Positions 11,098 to 18,210 of a stretch of 64,000 bases of DNA are shown piece after piece. How positions within the stretch are numbered: the first letter of the stretch is position 1; each line of letters starts with the position of its first letter. Made by a program: the position numbers and the translations under genes. Location of the stretch: assembly GCF_023156505.1 (NCBI RefSeq), contig NZ_JALNMJ010000007.1, positions 186,001 through 250,000 on the forward strand, read 5' to 3'. Source of the stretch: Roseibium sediminicola (GTDB taxonomy: Bacteria; Pseudomonadota; Alphaproteobacteria; Rhizobiales; Stappiaceae). Below the pieces are notes generated by a model that worked only from the letters and a program-made list of their open reading frames with translations, was not told where the DNA came from and ran no database searches.

Positions 11098-11130
11098 AAA
11101 AACGCCCTCTCCATCCGGAAAGGGCGTTTT
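11098..11130 (-). terminator. Intrinsic terminator of the tctCBA operon
   Basis: Complementary arms AAAACGCCCT (11099-11108) and AGGGCGTTTT (11121-11130) flank a 12-base loop just downstream of the tctA stop. Read on the minus strand the hairpin ends in GCGTTTTTGTTT, a typical U-run. Confidence 0.85.
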
Positions 11131-11155
11131 GCGTTTCACGAGACCAGCGAGCCGA

Positions 11156-12697
11156 TCAGTCGATGGTCGATCCCTCTTCGTCCCGCTTCATGTGTTTCAT
11201 CCGCGCCTTCAGCACGCGGCCGAAGATGATCGGCAGGACGAAACCGATGATGGCGAGGGCCCAGAGGGTGAGGGAGAGCGGGCTGTCGACCAGGGTCCAC
11301 CAGTTGCCGTTGTCGATGGTGATCGCCCGGCGCAGGTTGTTCTCCATGGAATTGCCGAGCAGTGTGCCGAGGATGATCGGCACCAGGGGAATGTCGAGCT
11401 TGCGCAGGATCCAGCCCATGACGCCGAAGCCGATCATGACAAGCAGGTCGAAGGACGAGCCTGAGATGCCATAGATGCCGACAAAGCTGACCATGGCGAC
11501 AATCGGCATCAGGATGCGCGGCGGGATCAGCAGTACCCGGGTGAACAGGCCAATCATCGGGATGTTCATGGCCAGCAGCATGAAGTTGGCGATGAACAGC
11601 GCCGCGATCAGGCCCCAGACCACATCCGGCTGCTGGGTGAAGAGCAGCGGGCCCGGGGTGATGTTGAGGGCGAGCAGGACGGCGAGCAGCACGGCGGTGG
11701 TGCCGGAGCCGGGAACGCCGAGCGCCAGCATCGGCACCAGCGCGCCGCCGGCGGCGGCGTTGTTGCCGGCTTCCGGGGCGGCGACACCGCGCGGGTCGCC
11801 CGTGCCGAAGGTGCCATCCTTGTCGACCAGCTTCTTTTCCATCGTGTAGGAAATGAACGAGCCGAGCGAGGCGCCGGCGCCGGGCAGCACGCCCGCGATG
11901 AAGCCGAGGAAGCTGGTGCGCAGCATGGTCGGGGTGCAGTATTTGATCAGCGACCAGCTCGGCATCATCCTGCCGACGGAGACCTTGTGGCCGGCGGCGT
12001 CGGCATCGCCGTGGCGGTGCTCCAGGAACAGGAACACTTCCGACAGGGCGAACAGGCCGACAATGGCGACCAGGAAGTCGATGCCGTCATAAAGATGGAC
12101 TTCGCCGAAGGTGAAGCGCGGCACACCGGTCTGGGTGTCGACGCCGACGGTGGCAAGGCCGATGCCGAGCGCGGCGGCAATTGCGGTCTTGGCCTGGTTG
12201 GTCGAGGCAACGCCGCCAAGGGTGGCGAAGGCGAGGGTGAAGAGAGCGAAATATTCGGCCGGGCCGAACAGCAGTGCGATCTTGACCAGCTGCGGCGCCA
12301 GCAGGATCAGGCCCCAGGTCGCCAGGAACGCGCCGACGAAGGAGGCGATGCCGGAGAGTGCGAGCGCTTCACCGGCCCGCCCGGCCTTGGCCATCGGATA
12401 GCCGTCGAGACAGGTCATCATCGCCGGTTCATCGCCGGGAATGTTCAAGAGGATCGACGATATGCGGCCGCCATACATGGCGCCGTAATAGACCGAGGTC
12501 AGAAGGATCAGCGCGGGCGTCGCGCCGAGGCCGAGCGTGAAGGCGAGCGGGATCAGGATGGCGACGCCGTTGGACGGGCCAAGGCCGGGCAGGGCGCCCA
12601 TCATGGTGCCGAGGAAGCAGCCGAGCAGGGCCAGCAGCAGGTTCTGCCAGGTCAGCGCGATGACGAAGCCGTCAGCCAGGGAGCCGAGAGTTTCCAT
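11156..12697 (-). CDS. tctA: Tripartite tricarboxylate transporter, large membrane subunit TctA
   Basis: Large inner-membrane subunit of a TTT-family secondary transporter, catalysing cation-coupled uptake of a substrate delivered by TctC. The 513-residue, about 12-span protein has the family hallmarks: GALPGLGPSNGVAILIPLAF near the N-terminus, YGAMYGGRISSILLNIPGDEPAMMTCLDGYPMAKAGRAG, GVLPGAGASLGSFISY, and GVAAPEAGNNAAAGGALVPMLALGVPGSGTTAVLLA. ATG at 12697 lies 12 bases after tctB, so cotranscribed. Substrate could be citrate or another di/tricarboxylate; family members also move unrelated acids. Confidence 0.96.
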   Translation of the reverse strand: METLGSLADGFVIALTWQNLLLALLGCFLGTMMGALPGLGPSNGVAILIPLAFTLGLGATPALILLTSVYYGAMYGGRISSILLNIPGDEPAMMTCLDGYPMAKAGRAGEALALSGIASFVGAFLATWGLILLAPQLVKIALLFGPAEYFALFTLAFATLGGVASTNQAKTAIAAALGIGLATVGVDTQTGVPRFTFGEVHLYDGIDFLVAIVGLFALSEVFLFLEHRHGDADAAGHKVSVGRMMPSWSLIKYCTPTMLRTSFLGFIAGVLPGAGASLGSFISYTMEKKLVDKDGTFGTGDPRGVAAPEAGNNAAAGGALVPMLALGVPGSGTTAVLLAVLLALNITPGPLLFTQQPDVVWGLIAALFIANFMLLAMNIPMIGLFTRVLLIPPRILMPIVAMVSFVGIYGISGSSFDLLVMIGFGVMGWILRKLDIPLVPIILGTLLGNSMENNLRRAITIDNGNWWTLVDSPLSLTLWALAIIGFVLPIIFGRVLKARMKHMKRDEEGSTID

Positions 12698-12709
12698 GGG
12701 ATCTGCTCC

Positions 12710-13141
12710 TTAGAAGCCGAGGGGGCCCTTGGCCAGCGACAGGCCAAGAACGAGATGGAAGACGGCGTAGATGCCGGCGGAGGTCAGGCAGCCGGAAACG
12801 ACCGAGGAGATCGGCCGCGTGCCGAGGCGCCAGGTGAGATAGGTGGCGGCGAGCGCGGTGGCGATCACGAAGCCGAGTTCGGGCAGGAAGATCGCGTAGA
12901 GGATCATCACCACGATGGCCGCGCCGACTTCCAGGAAGCGCATCAGGGAGGGCCATTCCGGCGCAGCGTCCGGCTTGGCGATGACGGCGATCGAAGCTAA
13001 GCCCAGAACGGCCGCGATGATCAGGGGAAAGGCTTTCGGTCCGACGGCGTCGGACAGGAAGCTTTCTTCGATGGTAAGAGCGGCCCAGGCATATCCGAGT
13101 GCAAGGAGTAGCCCGACCACGCCGAAGATGCGGTCGCTCAT
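12710..13141 (-). CDS. tctB: Tripartite tricarboxylate transporter, small membrane subunit TctB
   Basis: Small four-span subunit of the TTT transporter. MSDRIFGVVGLLLALGYAWAALTIEESFLSDAVGPKAFPLIIA is a typical TctB start (the GP..FP motif is conserved), followed by three more hydrophobic segments. A longer frame runs upstream, but only the ATG at 13141 has a ribosome site (AAGGGAAGGAAACC), giving 143 residues, normal for TctB. It is separated from tctC by 374 bases containing a hairpin and a repeat. Confidence 0.92.
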   Translation of the reverse strand: MSDRIFGVVGLLLALGYAWAALTIEESFLSDAVGPKAFPLIIAAVLGLASIAVIAKPDAAPEWPSLMRFLEVGAAIVVMILYAIFLPELGFVIATALAATYLTWRLGTRPISSVVSGCLTSAGIYAVFHLVLGLSLAKGPLGF

Positions 13142-13322
13142 GGTTTCCTTCCCTTGGCGGCTCTTCCCCAACCGGTGGCCGCTATTGTTTGATTGTTGAA
13201 CGGCGGCTTCACTGTGCCACCGGGGGCGCCGACAATCCAGACCGGAAACCCGGCCGGTGATCCCGGAGCGCGCAGGTAAAAGCGCTGATAAGGCATTTCG
13301 AGATTTCGAAACCCTCTCGTTC

Positions 13323-13438
13323 GTCATCCCGGACGGAGCATCGCGAAGATCCTGGATCTGTGAGCCGTGGTCTCGATGAAATTCGAAGACCTTGGGGCTC
13401 TCCGGTCCCGGCTCGCGCGATGCTTGGCCGGGATGACG
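13323..13438. repeat. Dispersed palindromic element, family A
   Basis: Bounded by perfect inverted ends GTCATCCCGG (13323-13332) and CCGGGATGAC (13429-13438), with the internal segment TCCCGGCTCGCGC...GCTTGGCCGGGATGAC shared with elements near 24543, 25369, 26217 and 60682. Non-coding and located inside the tctC-tctB gap. Confidence 0.75.
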
Positions 13439-13468
13439 CTATGGAGAGGGGACTGGTTCTCAATGTTC

Positions 13469-13490
13469 GGGGCGCGGTTGCCCGCGCCCC
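13469..13490 (-). terminator. Hairpin between tctC and tctB
   Basis: Perfect 9-base stem GGGGCGCGG/CCGCGCCCC with a 4-base loop, 26 bases beyond the tctC stop. It lacks a U-run, so it is more likely a partial terminator or 3'-end stabiliser that lets tctC (binding protein) be expressed above tctBA. Confidence 0.6.
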
Positions 13491-13515
13491 GTGGTCGAGG
13501 TCGTTCGGATCGGTT

Positions 13516-14505
13516 TTACTTGATGATGCCGATTTCCTTGGAGATGCCCTGGATCTGGTTGACCGAGTTGGCAACGAATTCCTGGAAGGCATCGCCCTGC
13601 AGATCGAGCGGCGCCAGGCCGTTGGCGGCCATGATGCCTTTCCACTCGTCGCTGGCATATAGCTCTGCGATCTTGGAGACCCAGGCGTTGTAGGCTTCGT
13701 CGGACATGCCGCCCGGAGCGTAGAATCCGCGCCAGTTGGCACCGATGGCGTCGACGCCCTGTTCCTTGGCGGTCGGGAAGTCGGCGAATTCACCCGGCAG
13801 GCGCTCCGGTGCCAGCACCGCGATCACCTTGATGTCGCCGCTGTCGACAAAACCCTTGGCTTCGGAAATGTCGCCGGTGAAGGCCTGAACGCTGTCGGCC
13901 AAGAGCTGGGTGACAGCTTCGCCGCCGCCGTCAAAGGCGATGTACTTGACCGAGCGCACATCGTCGATGCCATAGGCATTGGCCGCGATCAGAACCTTCA
14001 GGTGGTCCCAGCCACCCACGGCGGAACCGCCGGCAACGGACACCGACTTCGGATCGGTCTTGATCTTCTCAAGCAGCTCGGGGAGCGTGTTGATCGGGCT
14101 GTTGGCGGCAACGGCAATCACGCCGTAGTCGGCGCCGATGGAGGCGAGCCAGCGGACCTGGTCCATGGTGTTGCCCGGATAGGCGCCCTGGGCGAGACGG
14201 GTCGCGGTGGCCGAGGAAGCTGCCACGATCAGGTCGTTGGAATCGCCGCGCTTGTTGACCACTTCGGCAAAGGCCACGCCGCCGCCGCCGCCGGCGAGGT
14301 TGACGACCTGCATGGTTTTGTCGAGCAGCTTCAGGTCCTGCAGGGACTTGCCGACCTGGCGGCAGGTGAAGTCCCAGCCACCGCCCGGGTTGGCCGGTGC
14401 GATGCACTCGGGATTTTCCGGAGAGAAATCCTGGGCGGCAACGCCGAAGGCGGATGCGCCGAGAAAAGCGGCCGCCAGCAGAAGGCGGGTCGGTTTGAAT
14501 GCCAT
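13516..14505 (-). CDS. tctC: Tripartite tricarboxylate transporter, periplasmic binding protein TctC
   Basis: Periplasmic solute-binding protein of the TTT system. The 329-residue product begins MAFKPTRLLLAAAFLGASAFGVAAQ (Sec signal), then shows the Bug/TctC signatures: CIAPANPGGGWDFTCRQVGKSL (carboxylate-binding PGGGxD loop), VNLAGGGGGVAFAEV, and VAGGSAVGGWDHLKVL. The start at 14505 is set by GGAGGAAACACATC upstream; ATG/TTG codons further up are inside or before that site. First gene of the leftward tctCBA operon, divergent from tctDE. Confidence 0.96.
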   Translation of the reverse strand: MAFKPTRLLLAAAFLGASAFGVAAQDFSPENPECIAPANPGGGWDFTCRQVGKSLQDLKLLDKTMQVVNLAGGGGGVAFAEVVNKRGDSNDLIVAASSATATRLAQGAYPGNTMDQVRWLASIGADYGVIAVAANSPINTLPELLEKIKTDPKSVSVAGGSAVGGWDHLKVLIAANAYGIDDVRSVKYIAFDGGGEAVTQLLADSVQAFTGDISEAKGFVDSGDIKVIAVLAPERLPGEFADFPTAKEQGVDAIGANWRGFYAPGGMSDEAYNAWVSKIAELYASDEWKGIMAANGLAPLDLQGDAFQEFVANSVNQIQGISKEIGIIK

Positions 14506-14613
14506 GATGTGTTTCCTCCACATGAAGTCAGGCTTTGACTGAGCCCTTTTGATCCGTTGTTCCGCTCGTTTGCGGGTCCTCCCAACGGACGTGAGAAAAG
14601 CCTAGCGCCGTTC

Positions 14614-14631
14614 CCTGTCATTAACCTGTCA
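14614..14631 (+). promoter_or_regulatory. Candidate TctD binding site (11-bp direct repeat)
   Basis: Two identical heptamers CCTGTCA start at 14614 and 14625, exactly one DNA turn (11 bases) apart, in the tctC-tctD divergent gap. OmpR-class regulators such as TctD bind tandem direct repeats of this spacing. Assignment is inference. Confidence 0.5.
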
Positions 14632-14700
14632 CCATGCGGCAGCTGCGCTTGCCAGCAGCGGAACGCCGGTGCAATGCTCAGGCAAGGGAGGACAGAATCG

Positions 14701-15372
14701 GTGCGCTTGCTGCTGGTGGAAGACACGTTCGACGTGGCCGAGGCGATCATGATCCGGCTGGAACGCTCAGGGTTTGCCTGCGACCTGGCCAAGACCCTTG
14801 AAGAGGCCAGGGGCTGTGTCGACGTCCAGCGTTATGACGTCATCGTGCTCGACATCAACCTGCCGGACGGGCTCGGCACGGAGCTCCTGAAGGAAATGCG
14901 CGCGCGCGGCGACCGCACCCCGGTGCTTATGCTGACCGCGGAATTTTCCGTCGACGACCGGGTGTCGTCGCTGAATTCCGGCGCCGACGATTATCTGGTC
15001 AAGCCGTTCGACCACCGCGAGCTGGAAGCCCGGATCCGGGCGCTTTACCGGCGCGATCTCGGCGACAAGGCCGAGGAACTGAAGATCGGCAACCTGACCT
15101 TCAACGCTTCCGCCCGCTCGGTTCACCGGGAGGACAGCCCGATCAGCCTGACCCGCCGGGAATTCTCGCTGCTGCAGATCCTGATCCACAATCGCGGCAA
15201 GACGGTCAGCAAGGAGCGGCTGTTCGAGGGTGTGTTCAGTTTCCAGGACACCGATGTCGGCATGAACGCGCTGGAACTCTATATCGCCCGGCTGCGCAAG
15301 AAGCTGGCGGACTGTTCGGTCAAGATCGAGACCCAGAGGGGGCTTGGCTACAAGCTGACCGCCGATGACTGA
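14701..15372 (+). CDS. tctD: Two-component response regulator TctD (OmpR family)
   Basis: 223-residue regulator: receiver domain with acidic pocket E7-D8, phospho-acceptor D51 (VIVLDINLPDGLG) and KPF lysine, then an OmpR-type winged helix (LTRREFSLLQILIHNRGKTVSKERLFEGVF, ending ALELYIARLRKKL...RGLGYKL). GTG at 14701 follows GGGAGGACAGAATC; the open frame extends further up without a ribosome site. It overlaps tctE. Its position divergent to tctCBA supports control of that transporter in response to an external tricarboxylate-like signal. Confidence 0.95.
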   Translation: MRLLLVEDTFDVAEAIMIRLERSGFACDLAKTLEEARGCVDVQRYDVIVLDINLPDGLGTELLKEMRARGDRTPVLMLTAEFSVDDRVSSLNSGADDYLVKPFDHRELEARIRALYRRDLGDKAEELKIGNLTFNASARSVHREDSPISLTRREFSLLQILIHNRGKTVSKERLFEGVFSFQDTDVGMNALELYIARLRKKLADCSVKIETQRGLGYKLTADD

Positions 15373-16762
15373 GCTGATGCGCCGGTTGGCGACGCTGTCC
15401 TTAAGCGCGCGTGTTGCCGTCGGCATTGCCTTCCTCCTGATCTTCGGCGGCCTGATCGTCTCGATCGCGGCCTTCGCCTATGGCCGCGAGGCGGCGCGCA
15501 GCGCCTATGACCGGCTCTTGCTCGGGGCGGCAACCGACATTGCCTCGGCGATTTCCGTGCGGGACGGTCAGCCGGAAATCGAATTGCCTGTTTCGGCCTT
15601 CGAGCTGTTGGCACTCGCCCCGGACGACCGGATCGGCTACCGCATCATTGGCCCGGACGGCAGCACCCTGACCGGTTATGACGAGCTGGTTCTGCCGACA
15701 GGCCGCAACGCGCTGCGCGACGGCTTTTTCGACGGCAGCTTTTTCGGGGCGCCGGCCCGGTTCGCGGTTGTCTCGCGGCGCTTCGCGGAACGCACGCTCA
15801 ACGGAACCATCCAGGTGGTGGTCGGCCAGACGATCGAAGCGCGCAATGCCATGGCCTATGACATCACCCGCAAGGCGCTTTACGTGCTGGCCGCCTCCGG
15901 ACTGGCCATGGTGCTGCTGTCTGCTGTCGTCGTCCGTTCCGTGCTGAAGCCGCTGGAAACCATGGCGGGCGGCCTGTCGGCGCGCGATCCGCATGATTTG
16001 ACACCGATGGATACGGCGGTGCCGCGCGAGACGGCGGTGATGGTCAATGCGCTCAACGGCTTCATGGCAAGGCTCGACCGGCAGATGAATTCCATGCGCC
16101 ACCTGATTTCCGACACGGCGCATCAGCTGCGCACACCGGTGGCGGCGCTGCGCGCCCAGGCGGATCTCTTCACCGACGAGGCGGACATGGCCCGCAAGGA
16201 AAAGATCGTCGAGCGGCTGCAGACCCGCACCGCCAGTCTCGGCCGGCTGCTTGACCAGATGCTGGCCCAGGCGCTGGTGATCCATCGCGGCGACAGCGCC
16301 CGGCGCGAGGCGGTGGACCTGCGCGACATTGCGCTCGATGTCTTCGAGGAGGGCGACCATCAGGTGCTCAATCCGGAGTTCGATATCCAGCTGGAGATCG
16401 GCGATGCGCCCGTGATCGTGATGGCGGACGAACCGTCGCTCAAGGAGGCGCTGAAAAACCTGCTCAACAATGCCGTCAAATACGGCGCTTCGCCGGTGCG
16501 GATCGGGGCGTCGCGCGAGGGCAATCGTGCGGGGATCTGGGTCGAGGATGCCGGAACCGGCCCGGCGGACGCCGTCCTTGCCGAGCTCGGCGGGCGGTTC
16601 AACAAGGGTACCTTGTCGCGCCAGGCCAGTTCCGGCCTCGGTCTTGCCATTGCACATTCCGTTGCCGTTTCCTTCGGCGGCGAACTGGCGCTCGAAAAGA
16701 CTGGAGACAACACCTTCCGGGCGTCGCTGATGTTTGCCGCCGCGCCGGAGTGGACGTCATGA
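15365..16762 (+). CDS. tctE: Two-component sensor histidine kinase TctE
   Basis: 465-residue inner-membrane kinase. Two membrane spans (about residues 16-40 and 174-200) flank a periplasmic sensor region of the 2CSK_N type; then a HAMP-like linker, the H-box SDTAHQLRTPVAALRAQAD with the phosphoryl histidine, the N-box LLNNAVKYG and G-box ASSGLGLAIAHSV. It overlaps tctD by 8 bases at its start and the following periplasmic protein gene at its stop (ATGA), a three-gene translationally coupled unit. Confidence 0.95.
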   Translation: MTELMRRLATLSLSARVAVGIAFLLIFGGLIVSIAAFAYGREAARSAYDRLLLGAATDIASAISVRDGQPEIELPVSAFELLALAPDDRIGYRIIGPDGSTLTGYDELVLPTGRNALRDGFFDGSFFGAPARFAVVSRRFAERTLNGTIQVVVGQTIEARNAMAYDITRKALYVLAASGLAMVLLSAVVVRSVLKPLETMAGGLSARDPHDLTPMDTAVPRETAVMVNALNGFMARLDRQMNSMRHLISDTAHQLRTPVAALRAQADLFTDEADMARKEKIVERLQTRTASLGRLLDQMLAQALVIHRGDSARREAVDLRDIALDVFEEGDHQVLNPEFDIQLEIGDAPVIVMADEPSLKEALKNLLNNAVKYGASPVRIGASREGNRAGIWVEDAGTGPADAVLAELGGRFNKGTLSRQASSGLGLAIAHSVAVSFGGELALEKTGDNTFRASLMFAAAPEWTS

Positions 16763-17826
16763 GGGCACGCTTGCTGATCGCAGCCATTGCCGTCTTTGCC
16801 TGTCTCGGCCAGGTGCCGCCGGCGCATGCCCAGGAAATGGTGCGTGTGTTCGGCGCCGCGGCGCCCGCACAGGTGTTCGTGCTCAGGTCGACAACCGATA
16901 TTTCGGTGTTCGGCCCGGTGGTCGAGGAATTCCTGTCGACCCGCCCGGGCCTGCAGGTGCGTTACGAGCAATGGGGCTCGAACGAGCTTTACCGGCTTAG
17001 CCGTCAGGATTGCCGGGAAGACCGCCAGGGCGCCGATGTGGTGATCAGCTCCGGCGTGCATCAGATGGTGAAGCTGGTCAACGAGGCCTGTGCCTGGTCC
17101 TATTCCTCGCGCCTGACCGCGCAATTGCCGGCGGCGCTCAGATGGCGGGACGAATTATGGGGGATCACCCGCGAACCGGCGGTGATGGTCTACAATCGCG
17201 ACCTGGTGCCGGCGGAGGACATTCCACAGACCCGCTTCGACCTGCTCGACCTCTTGCGCCCCTCGGAGACGCCTTACGCGGGCCGGGTGGCGACCTATGA
17301 CATCGAGCAGTCGGGTCTCGGTTATCTCTTCGCCTTCGCCGATGCCCAGGAAGCCTCGACCTTCGGCGCGCTGCAGGAATCGCTTGGCCGCTCCGGCGCG
17401 GTCTCGACCTGCTGTTCGGCCGACATCATTCAAAGTGTTGCCGAAGGCGACTACCTGATCGCCTACAACGTCCTCGGGTCCTATGCCCAGGGCTACCAAC
17501 AGCGCGACGACCGCATCGGCATCGTTCTGCCCTCGGACTATACGCTGGTGTTGTCGCGGGCGTTGATGATCCCGAAGACGGCCGCCAACAAGGCCGCGGC
17601 GGAGCAGTTCCTGGACTATCTGCTGTCGCCTGAGGGCACGCTGGCGCTTCGGACCGCGCTTCTCATCAGCCCGCTCCTGGAAACCGACGAAGGCAATGAG
17701 GGCGAAGTTCTGAGCCCAACGGCGCTGCGTCCCATCAGTCTGTCGCCGGCGCTTATGGTTGCTCTCGACGCCCTGACCCGAGAAACCTTCCTCCGCCGCT
17801 GGCGCGCGACGTTTCCGGGGCCGTAG
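16759..17826 (+). CDS. Periplasmic ABC-type binding protein coupled to TctDE (putative third component)
   Basis: 355-residue extracellular solute-binding protein of the iron/polyamine/phosphonate type (SBP_bac family): signal MRARLLIAAIAVFACLGQVPPAHAQ, then VFVLRSTTDISVFGPVVEEFLSTRPGLQVRYEQWGS, ADVVISSGVHQMVKLVNE, WGITREPAVMVYNRDLVP and LMIPKTAANKAAAEQFLDYLLSPEG. No permease or ATPase gene follows. It shares an ATGA junction with tctE, so it most likely presents a ligand to the kinase rather than feeding a transporter, as binding-protein partners do in systems such as PgtC-PgtB. Function is inferred from context. Confidence 0.85.
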   Translation: MRARLLIAAIAVFACLGQVPPAHAQEMVRVFGAAAPAQVFVLRSTTDISVFGPVVEEFLSTRPGLQVRYEQWGSNELYRLSRQDCREDRQGADVVISSGVHQMVKLVNEACAWSYSSRLTAQLPAALRWRDELWGITREPAVMVYNRDLVPAEDIPQTRFDLLDLLRPSETPYAGRVATYDIEQSGLGYLFAFADAQEASTFGALQESLGRSGAVSTCCSADIIQSVAEGDYLIAYNVLGSYAQGYQQRDDRIGIVLPSDYTLVLSRALMIPKTAANKAAAEQFLDYLLSPEGTLALRTALLISPLLETDEGNEGEVLSPTALRPISLSPALMVALDALTRETFLRRWRATFPGP

Positions 17827-17857
17827 GGGCGGATCTTCTGAGACGCGCCACAAACAG

Positions 17858-17915
17858 AGGCGGCACCCCGGGCAAGCGAAGCGCCGACCCGGGCCCTACT
17901 GTTTCCAGAAAGCCG
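17858..17915. repeat. Partial dispersed element, family A-like
   Basis: CACCCCGGGCAAGC...GACCCGGGCCCTACT at this position resembles the left halves of the elements at 26217 and 60682 (CACCCCGGGC...GACCCGGGGCC). The right half is not seen. Confidence 0.5.
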
Positions 17916-17981
17916 GAAGGGGGCAACGCTTTGCTTGCTCTTGAGCTGCGATGTTCCAGAACGCGTTTGATTTCCTGAACA

Positions 17982-18136
17982 ACCCCCACCCCTAACCCCT
18001 CCCCACAAGGGGGAGGGGGATTCAGCCTGAGTACGTGGCGAGTTCAGTTTCCCGGTACCTTGATCTGGTCGCTTGAGGTAGCCGCGGATCGAAGCGCGTT
18101 TCCCTCCCCCTTGTGGGGAGGGATTAAGGGTGGGGG
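17982..18136. repeat. Large inverted repeat, C-rich arms (family C)
   Basis: The left arm (about 17982-18020, CCCCACCCCTAACCCCTCC then CCACAAGGGGGAGGGGG) is matched by its reverse complement on the right (about 18102-18136, CCTCCCCCTTGTGGGGAGGG then TTAAGGGTGGGGG). The arms could pair across about 80 bases. It lies between convergent genes (binding protein rightward, TonB receptor leftward), so it may end both transcripts. Confidence 0.7.
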
Positions 18137-18210
18137 TGAACTGCGGAGCGGTAAACCTTTGTCACGGCTCCCCCTTTTCCGCCGCCCGTCGAAACGGGTG
18201 GCGGCTTTGA

